The position numbers and the translations under genes were made by a program. A stretch of 64,000 nucleotides of DNA, from the NCBI RefSeq assembly GCF_000718985.1, contig NZ_JODL01000031.1, positions 24,712 through 88,711 of the forward strand. The letters run 5' to 3'. The DNA is from Streptomyces megasporus. GTDB taxonomy: Bacteria; Actinomycetota; Actinomycetes; Streptomycetales; Streptomycetaceae. Position 1 is the stretch's first letter. Each line of letters opens with the position of its first letter. The notes under the pieces are model-generated. The model had not been told where the DNA came from and searched no databases. It saw only the letters and a program-made list of their open reading frames with translations. Positions 1 to 9,263 of this stretch are shown piece after piece.

Positions 1-434
1 TGGCGCTCCTGCCGCCGGACACCGACTGGTACGCGCCGCTGGTCGCCGCGGACTTCATCGTCGGCGACCACGGGTCGGTGACGGCCTACGGCACGTTGAC
101 GGGCGCTCCCATCCTGCTGGACCGCGATCCCGGCGAGGAGATCTTGCCGGGATCGCCGGCGGCGCACCTCGCCCGTGTCGCGCCCGCGCTGTCGCCGCTG
201 CATCCTCTGGAGGGGCAACTGCGGTACGCGGCCGAGGAGTACCGGCCGCGGGAGTACCGGCGTGTCGCGGCGGGGCTCACCTCCGAGCCCGGTCGTTTCA
301 ACCGTCTCATGCGCCGGCTGGTGTACCGGCTGCTGGGCCTGGCCGAGCCGGCGTACGAACCCGTCACCGAGCCGGCCGCCGTGCCGGCGCCACTGGACCA
401 CGGGGGGACGCCGGTGCCGGGGGTTCCGGCGTGA
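1..434 (+). CDS. C-terminal part of a GT-B-like (CDP-glycerol transferase-like) protein, 5' truncated
   Basis: The reading frame is open from the window edge (first whole codon at base 3) to TGA at 432-434, so only the last 143 residues are present. The segment around residues 19-40 carries the GDHGSVT pattern followed by G-x-P-I-L-L. That arrangement resembles the nucleotide-sugar or CDP-polyol donor-binding C-terminal domain of GT-B transferases such as CDP-glycerol glycerophosphotransferases. The last ~40 residues are Pro/Ala-rich. The stop overlaps the next start in a GTGA arrangement, so the two genes are probably translationally coupled. The family resemblance is inferred from a short motif; substrate and role cannot be told. 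Confidence 0.5.
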   Translation, partial: ALLPPDTDWYAPLVAADFIVGDHGSVTAYGTLTGAPILLDRDPGEEILPGSPAAHLARVAPALSPLHPLEGQLRYAAEEYRPREYRRVAAGLTSEPGRFNRLMRRLVYRLLGLAEPAYEPVTEPAAVPAPLDHGGTPVPGVPA

Positions 435-940
435 CGCCCGTGGTCCGCACCCGGGTCGCGGTGCTGTCGTCCGCCGGCATGTGGGTCACGGTGGTGCGCA
501 CGGCGCCCCCGCCGTACCGTTCGGCGGTCACCGAGCCCTTCGCCGACGTCCACGTGTGCGCGGACCCCGACCGGCGGGAGGACGTCCGCTGGCACGAGTA
601 CGCGGACGTCCTCGGCGGCAGCCGTCCGCTCCCCGCTCGGTGGGCCGAGCGCCGGGTGGCCGACGTGCTGGACCGTCACCCGGGGTGTCTGGTGGCGGCC
701 GTGCCGCGCGCGGACGGCGGCTGTGTGGCCGGCGTCCGTGACGGCCGGTTGCTGGTGGCACTGCCCGTGGGCGGGGCGGCTTTGTCGGTGCGGCGGTGGT
801 CGGCGTTCGCCTCGCTCCTGCACTCCTGGCTGGTGGCGGGGCACTCCGTGGACGTCCTGCGCACCGTGGTCCTGGACGGTGGGGCCGGCAGGGCCGGTGC
901 GGGGCGTGGTGCGGCGCGGGTGCGTGTCGTGCGGCTGTGA
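431..940 (+). CDS. hypothetical protein coupled to the upstream GT-B-like gene
   Basis: 169 residues beginning at GTG 431, which overlaps the upstream stop by four bases. I do not recognise a domain. The protein is Ala/Arg/Val-rich, has no clear signal peptide or membrane segment, and ends with a Gly/Ala/Arg stretch. Codon use (G/C in third position) supports genuine coding. The overlap suggests it is made in fixed ratio with the upstream protein and may be its partner. A convergent gene follows after 15 bases, with a bidirectional terminator hairpin between them. Confidence 0.5.
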   Translation: MTPVVRTRVAVLSSAGMWVTVVRTAPPPYRSAVTEPFADVHVCADPDRREDVRWHEYADVLGGSRPLPARWAERRVADVLDRHPGCLVAAVPRADGGCVAGVRDGRLLVALPVGGAALSVRRWSAFASLLHSWLVAGHSVDVLRTVVLDGGAGRAGAGRGAARVRVVRL

Positions 941-942
941 GG

Positions 943-972
943 CCGGCCCGTCGGGTCAGGCCGACGGGCCGG
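943..972. terminator. bidirectional hairpin between convergent genes
   Basis: Perfect 12-bp inverted repeat (943-954 with 961-972) around a 6-base loop. It sits 3 bases after the upstream gene's stop and overlaps the last codons of the convergent NB-ARC gene, so it can terminate both. Confidence 0.6.
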
Positions 973-3351
973 GGGGATCGGCTCCGGCGTCCGGCGCCCG
1001 GAGCCGGTCCTCCAGCCGCCGCGCGTTCGAGGGGCTGAGAGGCCGGTAGATGTCCAGGGCGCGTCGGAACAGCTCTCGGGCTTGGTCCTCCTCGCCCGAG
1101 CGGCGGGCCGCGAGCCCGAGCAGTTCCAGGGCGCGGGCCTGCCAGTGTGCCGAGCCGGTCTCGCGGAAGTCGGCGAGCGCCTTCCACAGGTGCTCCCGGC
1201 CGCCCACGGGGTCGCCCGCGCACGCGGTGGCGTGGCCGAGGAGGGCCAAGGCCCGGGCGGCGTCGTAAGTGTCGCCGACCGCCCTCAGATCGGCGTACGC
1301 CCGGGACAGGTGTCCGATGGCCGGGCCGTGGTCGTCGCGGGCCAGCGCGGTCTCGCCCAGGCACAGCCGTGACAGTGCGGCGCCGCGCCCGTATCCGATG
1401 GACTCGCGCAGCGCGAGGGCGCGGGTGAAGTACGCCTCGGCGTCGTCGAGCCGGCCGGCGCGCAGCCGCGCGTTGCCGAGCCCGTTGAGCGCCTGGGCCT
1501 GCCCGCGTACGTCCCCGTCCTCCTCGGCGTGCCGCAGTGCCCGCTCGTACCAGTCGGCCGCCTCCTCGATCCGGCCGGCGTCCCGCAGCCCGTTGCCGCC
1601 CGAGGTGAGCATCCGCCCCACGGCCTCCCGGTCCCCGTCCCGTCGGGCGGCGGCCAGGCCGACGGTGTGGGCCTCGATCCACATCTCGGTGGGGCGCAGC
1701 CGCAGGAACAGCGGCCACATCGCGTCCACGAGCTGCCAGGTGGTCGCGTCCCACCCGGCCTCGTCGCTGAGCCGGACCGCCGCCATCAGGGTGTTCCGGC
1801 GGGTGTCCAGCCAGGCCAGCGCCGTCTCGCCGTCCCCGAAGGGGGCGCCGACGGTGGGCGGGTGGGCGTAGTTCCGGGCGAGTCTGCGATGGACGGGAGA
1901 GAGGATCGCCTCGGCCGCCGTGGCCGTGGCCAGGCACCAGTCCACGAATCGTCGGGCCACCTCCCGGCGGGCCGCGGGGTTCTCCTCGGCCTCGCCGCGC
2001 TGGGCGGCGTGGAGGCGGACCAGGTCGTGGAAGCGGAGGCTGTCCGAACCGGCGTCCTCCAGGAGGTTGGTCTCCACCAGCAGGTCCAGCGCCCGCTCGG
2101 CCTCCTCGACCGGCAGGTCGCAGGACGCGGCGGCCAGGGGCGTGTCGTAGTGAGTGACGGGCAGCGTTCCCAGTCGCCGGTAGACCCGGGCGGCGTCCTC
2201 GGGCAGCGCGCGGTAGGACTCGTCCAGGGCGGTGCGGACGGCCGCCTCGCCCTCCACCCGTAACGCCTCCAGCGGCCCACGGCCCCGGTCCAGGGCGGCG
2301 GCCAGCGCGGACAGCGGCTGCCGGGGCCGTGCCGCCAGGTGGGCGGCGGCCAGGCTCACCGCCAGGGGCAGGAAGGCGCCAGCCGGACGACGCGGTGGGC
2401 GGTCTCGGGGTCGCGGGCCACCCGCTCGCCGCCCCCGTGGCGGAGCAGGTCCAGGGCCGCGTCCGGTTCCAGGGCTCGTAGGTGGTGGACCGCCGCGCCG
2501 TCGACGACGAGGCCGGTCAGTCGCTGCCGGCTGGTGACGACGACGAGGCTGTCGGACATCCCGGGCACCAGCGGCCGTACCTGCGCGGCGGTGTAGGCGT
2601 TGTCGAGGAGGACGGTCAGGCGCAGATCGGCGGTGACCGAACGCCAGAGCGCGACCTGCTCGGTCAGGTTGCCGGGCACGGTCGTCACGCCCAGGGCGCG
2701 CAGGAAGCGGTCGAGGACGTCGGCGGGCCGGGTCGGGCCGGTGGGCGCGTAGCCTCCCAGGTCCGCGTAGAGCTGGCCGTCGGGGAACTCCTCGGTGAGG
2801 TCGCCCAGCCAGCGGGAGGCGAGCGTGGTCTTGCCCACCCCCGCCGGGCCGCTGATCACCACGAGTCGCGGCGCGGGACGGGGGTGGGCCGCGCGCAGCG
2901 CCTCCAGGTCCGCCAAGTCCTCCGCGCGGCCGGCGAAGTGTGCTGTGAGGGGCGGGAGTTGGCGGGGGGTGGGCGGGCGCTGCGGGGTGGCGGGGGTCTG
3001 GTGCACGTGGATGCCGCCGTGGATGTCCCGGGCCTGCACGGTCGGCCCGTGGAGCAGGGCGTGGCCGCCGATGCTGTTCGTGTGGCCTCCGGTGGGCCCG
3101 TGAGGCGGGGGGTGTGCCCTCAGCCAGATGCGCAGGGCGTCGAGCAGCCGGCTGTCGCGGTCCGCCCGTCGAGCCAGGGCGGTGGCGAGATAACGTGCGT
3201 CCGGCGGGGGTTCGTCCTCCGCCACGTGGCCCGCCATGGCCGGTTCCGCGTCCGGCCCGGCCGCGTGGCGCAGAACGTGCTCCAGCGCGGCGCGGGCCTC
3301 CCGCGCCCGCCCGTCCCCGTCGGCCGCCAGGGCCCATGCGAGGGCGTTCAC
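956..3351 (-). pseudogene. NB-ARC/TPR STAND protein interrupted by a frameshift
   Basis: The likely start is GTG at 3351, six bases after an AGGGAAG ribosome binding site. The first part (3351 to about 2380) encodes an N-terminal ~110-residue adaptor region ending in the motif VQARDIHGGIHVH. An NB-ARC ATPase domain follows, with P-loop GPAGVGKTT and a Walker B-like LTVLLDNA. The rest (about 2379 to 956) lies in another frame and encodes the end of NB-ARC (FLPLAVSLAAAHLA), a winged-helix stretch and TPR repeats with typical A-x-x-x-L-G spacing. The break falls in the conserved GLPLA motif: 8 bases (2372-2379) separate two Leu codons where 9 are expected. A one-base deletion restores one ~798-residue protein. 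Such ATPases act as ligand- or partner-controlled switches. Whether this is a real mutation or a read error cannot be decided here. Confidence 0.75.
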
Positions 3352-3605
3352 CAGCACTTCCCTGCCCGGCACCGGTCCCCCCGACCCCCTTTCCGGTGTG
3401 CTCCCGAGGTGGCGGCGAGTTCTTGCACAGCCGCTTCCGATCCGCAACCCCTGACCCGATGAATTCCCCATGGGGACGACACTCGATCGCACCTGCCGCG
3501 GATCTGACCGGTTTTCAGCCGATGTCCCGATGCTCTCTGGATGACCGCGGTGACGCGCTGCCATGCTTCTGTCACCGCGGGGCGGTACCGGCGAGAGGGG
3601 CGCTG

Positions 3606-6600
3606 GTGGAGTTCCGGATACTGCTTTTCGGGCCCGTCGAGCTGCGGGCCGGTGAACGGCGTGGCGCGTCCGTCTCGGCCAAGGGACGCCACGTCCTGGC
3701 GGCGCTCGCCTGGGACGCGGGCCGCGCGGTGCACGTCGACACCCTGATCCGCCGCGTCTGGGACGGCACCTCGCCGGCCGGGGCGCGCGGCAACCTCCAC
3801 ACCCTCGTGTCGCGCATCCGCAAGGCCATGCGGGATCTCGGCGGACCCGAGGCGCCTTCGTTGACGGGGCGCGCGCACGCCTACACGCTCGAAGCCGACC
3901 CCGGGACGGTGGACGTACGGCGCTACCTGGACCTTGTCGGCCGGGCCCGTGCCCGCGCGGAGAGCGGCGACCCCCACGGGGCGCTGCGCCTGCTCGACGA
4001 AGCGTCCGGACTGTGGCGGAGCGAGCCGCTGACCGGGGTGTACGGCCTGTGGGCCGAACAGGTGCGCGGCGAGCTCGCCCGAGGAAGCTCCGCGGCGACC
4101 GTGCTGCGCGCCGGGATCGACCTGCGGCTGGGCCGGTACGCGGACGCCGTGCCACCGCTGTCGGCCCTGGTGGAGCGGAACCCCCTGGACGAGTCGCTGG
4201 TCGAGCTCCTGGCCTTGGCGCTGTACGGCTCCGGAAGGACGGCCGAGGCCACCCGACTCCTCCACCGCGCCCGGCACCGGCTGGTCCAGGACCTGGGAGT
4301 GGAGGTCGGGGAGCGGCTGCACCGGGTCCAGCAGGGCATCGTCAACCGGATCCCGCCGGCGGAACTGCTGCCGCCCGCCGGCCCGGCGGTGGTCGTCCCG
4401 GAGCGCGTCCCGCGTCCGGACCACCCGCCCCCCGACAACCTGCCGCCGGACATCCCCTGGGTCGGCCGCCGGGACGAGATCGACCGGATCGTGGCCGCGG
4501 CCACCACGGCGGTCGGCCCGGCCTCGCGCGTCGTCGCGCTGGAGGCCATCGACGGCATGGCCGGCGTCGGGAAGACCTCGCTGGCCGTCCACGTCGCGCA
4601 CCGGCTGAGCACGCACTTCCCCGACGGTCGCGTCCACCTCGCGCTCCGCGGTTACGACCCCGATCGGGAACCCCGTGGTCCCCAGGACGCGCTGGCCGAG
4701 CTGCTGCGTCTCTTCGGCGTGCCGGCGGACCGGCTCCCGCGCACGCTGGAGGAACTGACGGCTCGGTGGCGGACCTTGATGGCCGATCGGCGCGCGGTGG
4801 TGATCCTGGACGACGCGGCCGGCCCGGAGCAGGTCCGGCCGTTGTTGCCCGGCGCCTCCCCGTCCCTGGTGCTGATCACAGGACGGCGTCGGCTCACCGG
4901 TCTGGCCGGGGTGCGCACGCTCTCCCTGGACGTCCTGCCGGAGCCGGACGCGATCGAGCTGTTCCGGCGTCGCGTCGGCCCCGAGCGGGCTCCCCGCGAC
5001 GAGGAGATCGCGGAGGTGGTGCGGTTGTGCGGACACCTGCCGCTGGCCGTCGACATCGTGGCGAGCCGTTTCCTCGCCCGGTCGTCCTGGACGGCCGCGG
5101 ACCTCGTCGAACGCCTGGCGGGCGGTGGGCGGCTCACCGAGATCCGCGACGCCCACCGGGGGATCACCGGAATATTCGAGTTCTCCTACCGGAGTCTCAC
5201 CCCCGTTCAACGGAGGGTGTTTCGCCTGTCGAGCCTGCACACGGGTGCGGAGTTCGGTCTTTGTGCCGCCGCCGCGCTGGCCGGACTGTCCGTCGAGGAA
5301 ACGGATCGGGTGTTGGAGGATCTCCTCAACTGTCATCTGTTGATCGAGCCTTCGCCGCACCGCTACCGCATGCACGACCTGTTGCGCGAGTACGCCCGCA
5401 CGGTGGTTGTCGCCGAGGAGGGCCGACAGGCCGTCCAGCGGCTTCTCGACCACTATCTGTACACGGCAGACATCGCCGACCGCGTGGTGTATCCGCACCG
5501 TACGCGCATGGAGATCGAAAACGGGCGATGGAACACGGCTTCGGCCCGGCCGGCCGAAGCACCGGATCTTCGGAAATGGTTCGTCGTCGAGGAGGCCAAT
5601 CTCCTCGCGACGCTGGAGTACGTGGGTGCGCACCGGTCGCCCGGCGAGTTCGCGATCTTCTCCCACGTCCTGGCCGGATTCCTGGAGACGGAGGGCCACT
5701 GGGGAGTCGCGGAGCCGCCGCTCCGCCGCGCGGTCGAGCACTGGTCCGCCCTGGGCGACCGGGAGGCCGAGGCGCACGCCCTGCTCGATCTCGGTGCCGT
5801 GTACATCCGGACGGGAGTGTATGAGGCGGCCGTCGAGTGCACCGAACGCGCCGCCCGAATCGGTCGGGAGATCGACGCCCCGGAGGTGGAGGCGGAGGCT
5901 CTCCACCAGTTCGGCATCACCTTCTGGCACAGCGGACGCTACATGCAGGCTCTGCCGCACCAGCAACGCGTGCTGGCCATCCGGACCCGCGGCCGTGATC
6001 GTCTGCAACAGGCTCGTTCCCTGAACGCCATGGGTATCACGCTGCTGCATCTCGGAGAACTTGAAAAATCTCTTGAATGTTTCCAGGGGGCAGTTTCCGG
6101 GTTTAGATCCACCGGTGACCTGCGGGGGCTCTACCGTGCTCTCAACAATGTAGGAGAAGCGTATCGGGGAATGGGTGAGACGGAACTCGCTGGAAAATCC
6201 TATGGAGAGGCCTTCGAGGTTTCCCTTACCGCGGGCAACAGTATCGACCGTGCCACCCTTCGGATGAATTTGGCAAGCATTGCACAGGGCTCCGGGAGTG
6301 CCAGAGACGCGTACATCCTGTATCAGGAGGCGCTTTCTGTGTTTCGTGGCATGGGTGACAAGCGGAATGAAGCAATCGCCCACAACGGAATTGGTGGTGC
6401 GTTGCGGTTGATGGGACGCGGCGAAGAGGCGGTCTCCCGGCACAGGACCGCACTGGACCTGGCCCGCCGGATTGGGGCGGTCAACGAGGAGATTCAGGCA
6501 CTGCGTGAACTGGCCCTCGTCGAAGGGGATATGGGCTTGGAGCAACAGGCCGCCGATCACCTGGAAGCTGGACTCGTCCTCGCCCGTCGCATCCACGCAT

Positions 6601-6758
6601 CGGCCGAGGAAGCCGAGACGTTGAGAGCGCTCGCCGTTCTGCGAACTCGTCGCGAGTCGAACGCAGTTGCAAAGCGAAGGCGAGAGGGAGGGCTTCCCGG
6701 AGGGGGTGGGCGGCCAGTGGAGGGGGCGTCGGAGAAGGGCAATCGCGGCGTAAAGTGA
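3606..6758 (+). CDS. AfsR-like SARP-NB-ARC-TPR transcriptional regulator
   Basis: 1050 residues from GTG 3606, preceded by GAGAGGGG. Residues 1-95 form an OmpR-type winged helix (starting VEFRILLFGPVEL). Residues ~100-250 form a bacterial transcriptional activation domain of the SARP type. An NB-ARC ATPase follows with P-loop GMAGVGKTS (K323) and the GHLPLAV motif. The C-terminal ~400 residues are TPR repeats. This is the AfsR layout, a family that activates secondary-metabolite genes after binding short direct repeats. It is transcribed divergently from the broken NB-ARC gene, about 250 bases apart. Bases ~6050-6400 in the TPR part are clearly less G+C-rich than the rest of the gene. No antibiotic cluster is visible in the window, so the target is unknown. 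Confidence 0.88.
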   Translation: MEFRILLFGPVELRAGERRGASVSAKGRHVLAALAWDAGRAVHVDTLIRRVWDGTSPAGARGNLHTLVSRIRKAMRDLGGPEAPSLTGRAHAYTLEADPGTVDVRRYLDLVGRARARAESGDPHGALRLLDEASGLWRSEPLTGVYGLWAEQVRGELARGSSAATVLRAGIDLRLGRYADAVPPLSALVERNPLDESLVELLALALYGSGRTAEATRLLHRARHRLVQDLGVEVGERLHRVQQGIVNRIPPAELLPPAGPAVVVPERVPRPDHPPPDNLPPDIPWVGRRDEIDRIVAAATTAVGPASRVVALEAIDGMAGVGKTSLAVHVAHRLSTHFPDGRVHLALRGYDPDREPRGPQDALAELLRLFGVPADRLPRTLEELTARWRTLMADRRAVVILDDAAGPEQVRPLLPGASPSLVLITGRRRLTGLAGVRTLSLDVLPEPDAIELFRRRVGPERAPRDEEIAEVVRLCGHLPLAVDIVASRFLARSSWTAADLVERLAGGGRLTEIRDAHRGITGIFEFSYRSLTPVQRRVFRLSSLHTGAEFGLCAAAALAGLSVEETDRVLEDLLNCHLLIEPSPHRYRMHDLLREYARTVVVAEEGRQAVQRLLDHYLYTADIADRVVYPHRTRMEIENGRWNTASARPAEAPDLRKWFVVEEANLLATLEYVGAHRSPGEFAIFSHVLAGFLETEGHWGVAEPPLRRAVEHWSALGDREAEAHALLDLGAVYIRTGVYEAAVECTERAARIGREIDAPEVEAEALHQFGITFWHSGRYMQALPHQQRVLAIRTRGRDRLQQARSLNAMGITLLHLGELEKSLECFQGAVSGFRSTGDLRGLYRALNNVGEAYRGMGETELAGKSYGEAFEVSLTAGNSIDRATLRMNLASIAQGSGSARDAYILYQEALSVFRGMGDKRNEAIAHNGIGGALRLMGRGEEAVSRHRTALDLARRIGAVNEEIQALRELALVEGDMGLEQQAADHLEAGLVLARRIHASAEEAETLRALAVLRTRRESNAVAKRRREGGLPGGGGRPVEGASEKGNRGVK

Positions 6759-7279
6759 ACTCAACTCCGCGTTGACTTCTTGTGTTCTCCAACGGTCTCG
6801 TCCGAACGCCTGTTGGCCCGTCGGTGATGCATGCCTGATAGGGCTATGATCGGCACGCTGCGGCCTGATGGCACTCAGGTGCGGCATGTACATGAAGTTT
6901 CTAACCAGAAAGTGTCTCGAAACCGATGACGAGCGCTCTGCTCTTCGCATATGCCTTTGAAATAGGCGTTCCTCTCGTGGCCTTCCTGTCGGAGGTCTGC
7001 ATGTCCCATTAGCCCGTCGAACGGGGCCGCACCCATTGCAAGCACACCGATGCGGCTCCTGCGGTGAGGGGCGCGACCGATGATCCGGGTGGCACCCCGG
7101 AACGCACCCCCCACCGCGTCCTGCCTCCGGTGGCACCCGGAGGCAGGAGTCTTCTCTCCCGTATCGGTCGGCATACCCGGGAAACGACCGCGGTAAGAGT
7201 CGGATGCGGGGTACAGGCCGTACACGGCAGCGGTGTACGTGTTCCTCGGGAGTGTGTACGCGTCTGTCCGCAGGTGTGT
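6759..7279. other. intergenic gap between convergent genes
   Basis: 521 bases without a convincing gene. The left half (6759-7010) is unusually A+T-rich for this genome. Short open frames on both strands lack start signals and codon bias. A strong hairpin lies at 7119-7148. No repeats or recombination sites were recognised. Confidence 0.5.
7119..7148. terminator. hairpin between convergent regulator and glucosidase genes
   Basis: Perfect 12-bp inverted repeat (7119-7130 with 7137-7148) with a 6-base loop, followed on the plus strand by a pyrimidine-rich run. Its position between convergent genes fits bidirectional termination. Confidence 0.55.
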
Positions 7280-9022
7280 TCAACGCCCCGGGGCGCGGCG
7301 GCGGTGGACGCGGGACTCCCACGGGGCGAGGAGCGTGGCGGGGGAGGAGAGCGGCGCCGCGCCGGGGTGGTCGGTGAGCAGCGCCTCGGCGCCCGCCCAG
7401 TCGGCGGGGACGGGGACGGAGGCCGGCTCGGAGCCCAGGTTGGCGAGCACCAGCAGTTCCGTGACGCCACCGGAGGCGTCCTCGTGGCGGCGGAGAAAGG
7501 CCCAGATCCGCTCGTCGTCCGGCAGCAGCGGGGTGAAGTCGCCGAAGGCCACGGCCGGTTCGGTGTGGCGCAGCGCGATCAGTCGACGGTAGTGGTGGTA
7601 CACCGAGTCCGGGTCGGCGACCTGCGCGGCGGCGTTGACCTCGGTGTGGTCGGGGTTGACGGCGATCCAGGGGACGCCCTCGGTGAAACCGGCTTCGGGG
7701 GAGTCGTCCCACTGCATCGGGGTGCGGGCGTTGTCGCGTCCCATCACGCGCAGCGCGTCGAGCACCTTCTCGGGGTCGGCGCCGTGCCGGACCTCCTCCT
7801 CGAAGTGGCGCAACGACTCGATGTCGCGGAAGTCGTCGATGGACGCGAAGGGGGCGTTGGCCATGCCCAACTCCTCGCCCTGGTAGACGTACGGCGTGCC
7901 GCGGTGCAGGTGCAACACCGTGGCCAGGGCCTTCGCCGAGCGCACCCGGTGGGCGGGGGAGTCGTCACCGAAACGGGAGACGACGCGGGGCTGGTCGTGG
8001 TTGTTCCAGTACAGGCTGTTCCAGCCGACCTCGCCCAGCCCGGTCTGCCAGCGCGCCAACGACGCCTTCAGCTCCGACAGCCGCAGCGGCCGGACGTCGA
8101 ACTTGCCCGCCCCGTGGTCGAGTCCGACGTGTTCGAAGGTGAAGACCATGTCCACCTCGGCCCGCGCCGGGTCGGTGAACAGCCGCGCCTCCTCGACGGT
8201 CGCCCCGGGCATCTCCCCGACCGTCAGCAGCCTTTTTGGATGCCCGGCGAACACCTCCCGGTGCATCTCGGCGAGGAATTCGTGGATCCGAGGGCCGCAG
8301 ACGTAGTGCGGGGCCCCGTCGCCCCACCGGCCGCCGGCGGGCACCTCGCCGTCGGGCAGGGCGGGGTCCTTCGACAGGAGGTTGACGACGTCCATCCGGA
8401 AGCCGTCCACGCCGCGCTCCAGCCACCAGCGCATCATGGCGTACACCGCCTGCCGCACGTGCGGGTTCTCCCAGTTGAGGTCGGGCTGCTTGCGGGAGAA
8501 CAGGTGGAGGTGGTACTCGCCGGACGTCTCGTCGTACTCCCAGGCCGACCCGGAGAAGAACGAGCCCCAGTTGTTCGGCTCGGCGCCCGGCGTGCCGGGG
8601 ACGGTGCCGGGGCGGGCGGGACGCCACCAGTACCAGTCGCGTCGGGGGCCGTCCGGTCCGCCGTCGCGTGATGCGACGAACCACGGGTGCTCGTCGGAGG
8701 TGTGGTTGACCACCAGGTCCATGACGAGTCTCATACCGCGTCGGTGGACCTCGGCCAGCAGCTCGTCGAAGTCCGCCAGGGTGCCGTAGAGCGGGTCGAT
8801 GTCCTGGTAATCGGTGATGTCGTAGCCGTTGTCGTCGTGCGGTGAGGGATACACGGGGGAGAGCCAGAGCACGTCGACGCCCAGGTCCGCGAGGTGGTCC
8901 AGTCGCCGGAGAATGCCGCGCAGGTCGCCGACGCCGTCACCGTCGGAGTCGGCGAAGCTGCGAGGGTAGATCTGGTACACCACGGCGGTCTTCCACCATG
9001 GCTCGTCCGCGGTCGTGACCAT
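7280..9022 (-). CDS. GH13 alpha-glucosidase (oligo-1,6-glucosidase/trehalose-phosphate hydrolase type)
   Basis: 580 residues with the GH13 (beta/alpha)8 barrel beginning VVYQIYPRSFADSDGDG. Conserved regions appear in order: DLVVNHTS, GFRMDVVN with the nucleophile Asp, TVGEMPG with the acid/base Glu, and NHDQPR with the transition-state stabilising Asp. No signal peptide, so the enzyme is cytoplasmic and probably hydrolyses imported alpha-glucosides (maltose, isomaltose or similar). The residue after the nucleophile region and the short length fit the GH13 oligosaccharide hydrolases rather than extracellular amylases. No sugar transporter or LacI regulator is adjacent, so the substrate stays open. 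Confidence 0.9.
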   Translation of the reverse strand: MVTTADEPWWKTAVVYQIYPRSFADSDGDGVGDLRGILRRLDHLADLGVDVLWLSPVYPSPHDDNGYDITDYQDIDPLYGTLADFDELLAEVHRRGMRLVMDLVVNHTSDEHPWFVASRDGGPDGPRRDWYWWRPARPGTVPGTPGAEPNNWGSFFSGSAWEYDETSGEYHLHLFSRKQPDLNWENPHVRQAVYAMMRWWLERGVDGFRMDVVNLLSKDPALPDGEVPAGGRWGDGAPHYVCGPRIHEFLAEMHREVFAGHPKRLLTVGEMPGATVEEARLFTDPARAEVDMVFTFEHVGLDHGAGKFDVRPLRLSELKASLARWQTGLGEVGWNSLYWNNHDQPRVVSRFGDDSPAHRVRSAKALATVLHLHRGTPYVYQGEELGMANAPFASIDDFRDIESLRHFEEEVRHGADPEKVLDALRVMGRDNARTPMQWDDSPEAGFTEGVPWIAVNPDHTEVNAAAQVADPDSVYHHYRRLIALRHTEPAVAFGDFTPLLPDDERIWAFLRRHEDASGGVTELLVLANLGSEPASVPVPADWAGAEALLTDHPGAAPLSSPATLLAPWESRVHRRRAPGR

Positions 9023-9263
9023 GCGTCGAACCTCGCATCGCTTCCGGGGGAACGTCCGGTCGGGATCGAAGTCCTACCCGCCCGGCCGCTCCGTCATGAC
9101 GGGGTGGCCGGCGGTTTCGGGGTGCGCCCGGCGCTCGGCGTGGCCGGCGCGCGGCGTCGGGCCGTGCCCGTGGGGCCCGTCCGCGGCTCGGATATCGTCT
9201 GCCGACATCGGAGTCCGTGAAGCGCGCGGTCTCGTGACGCTCGTGACGCTGAGGAGTGTGCCC

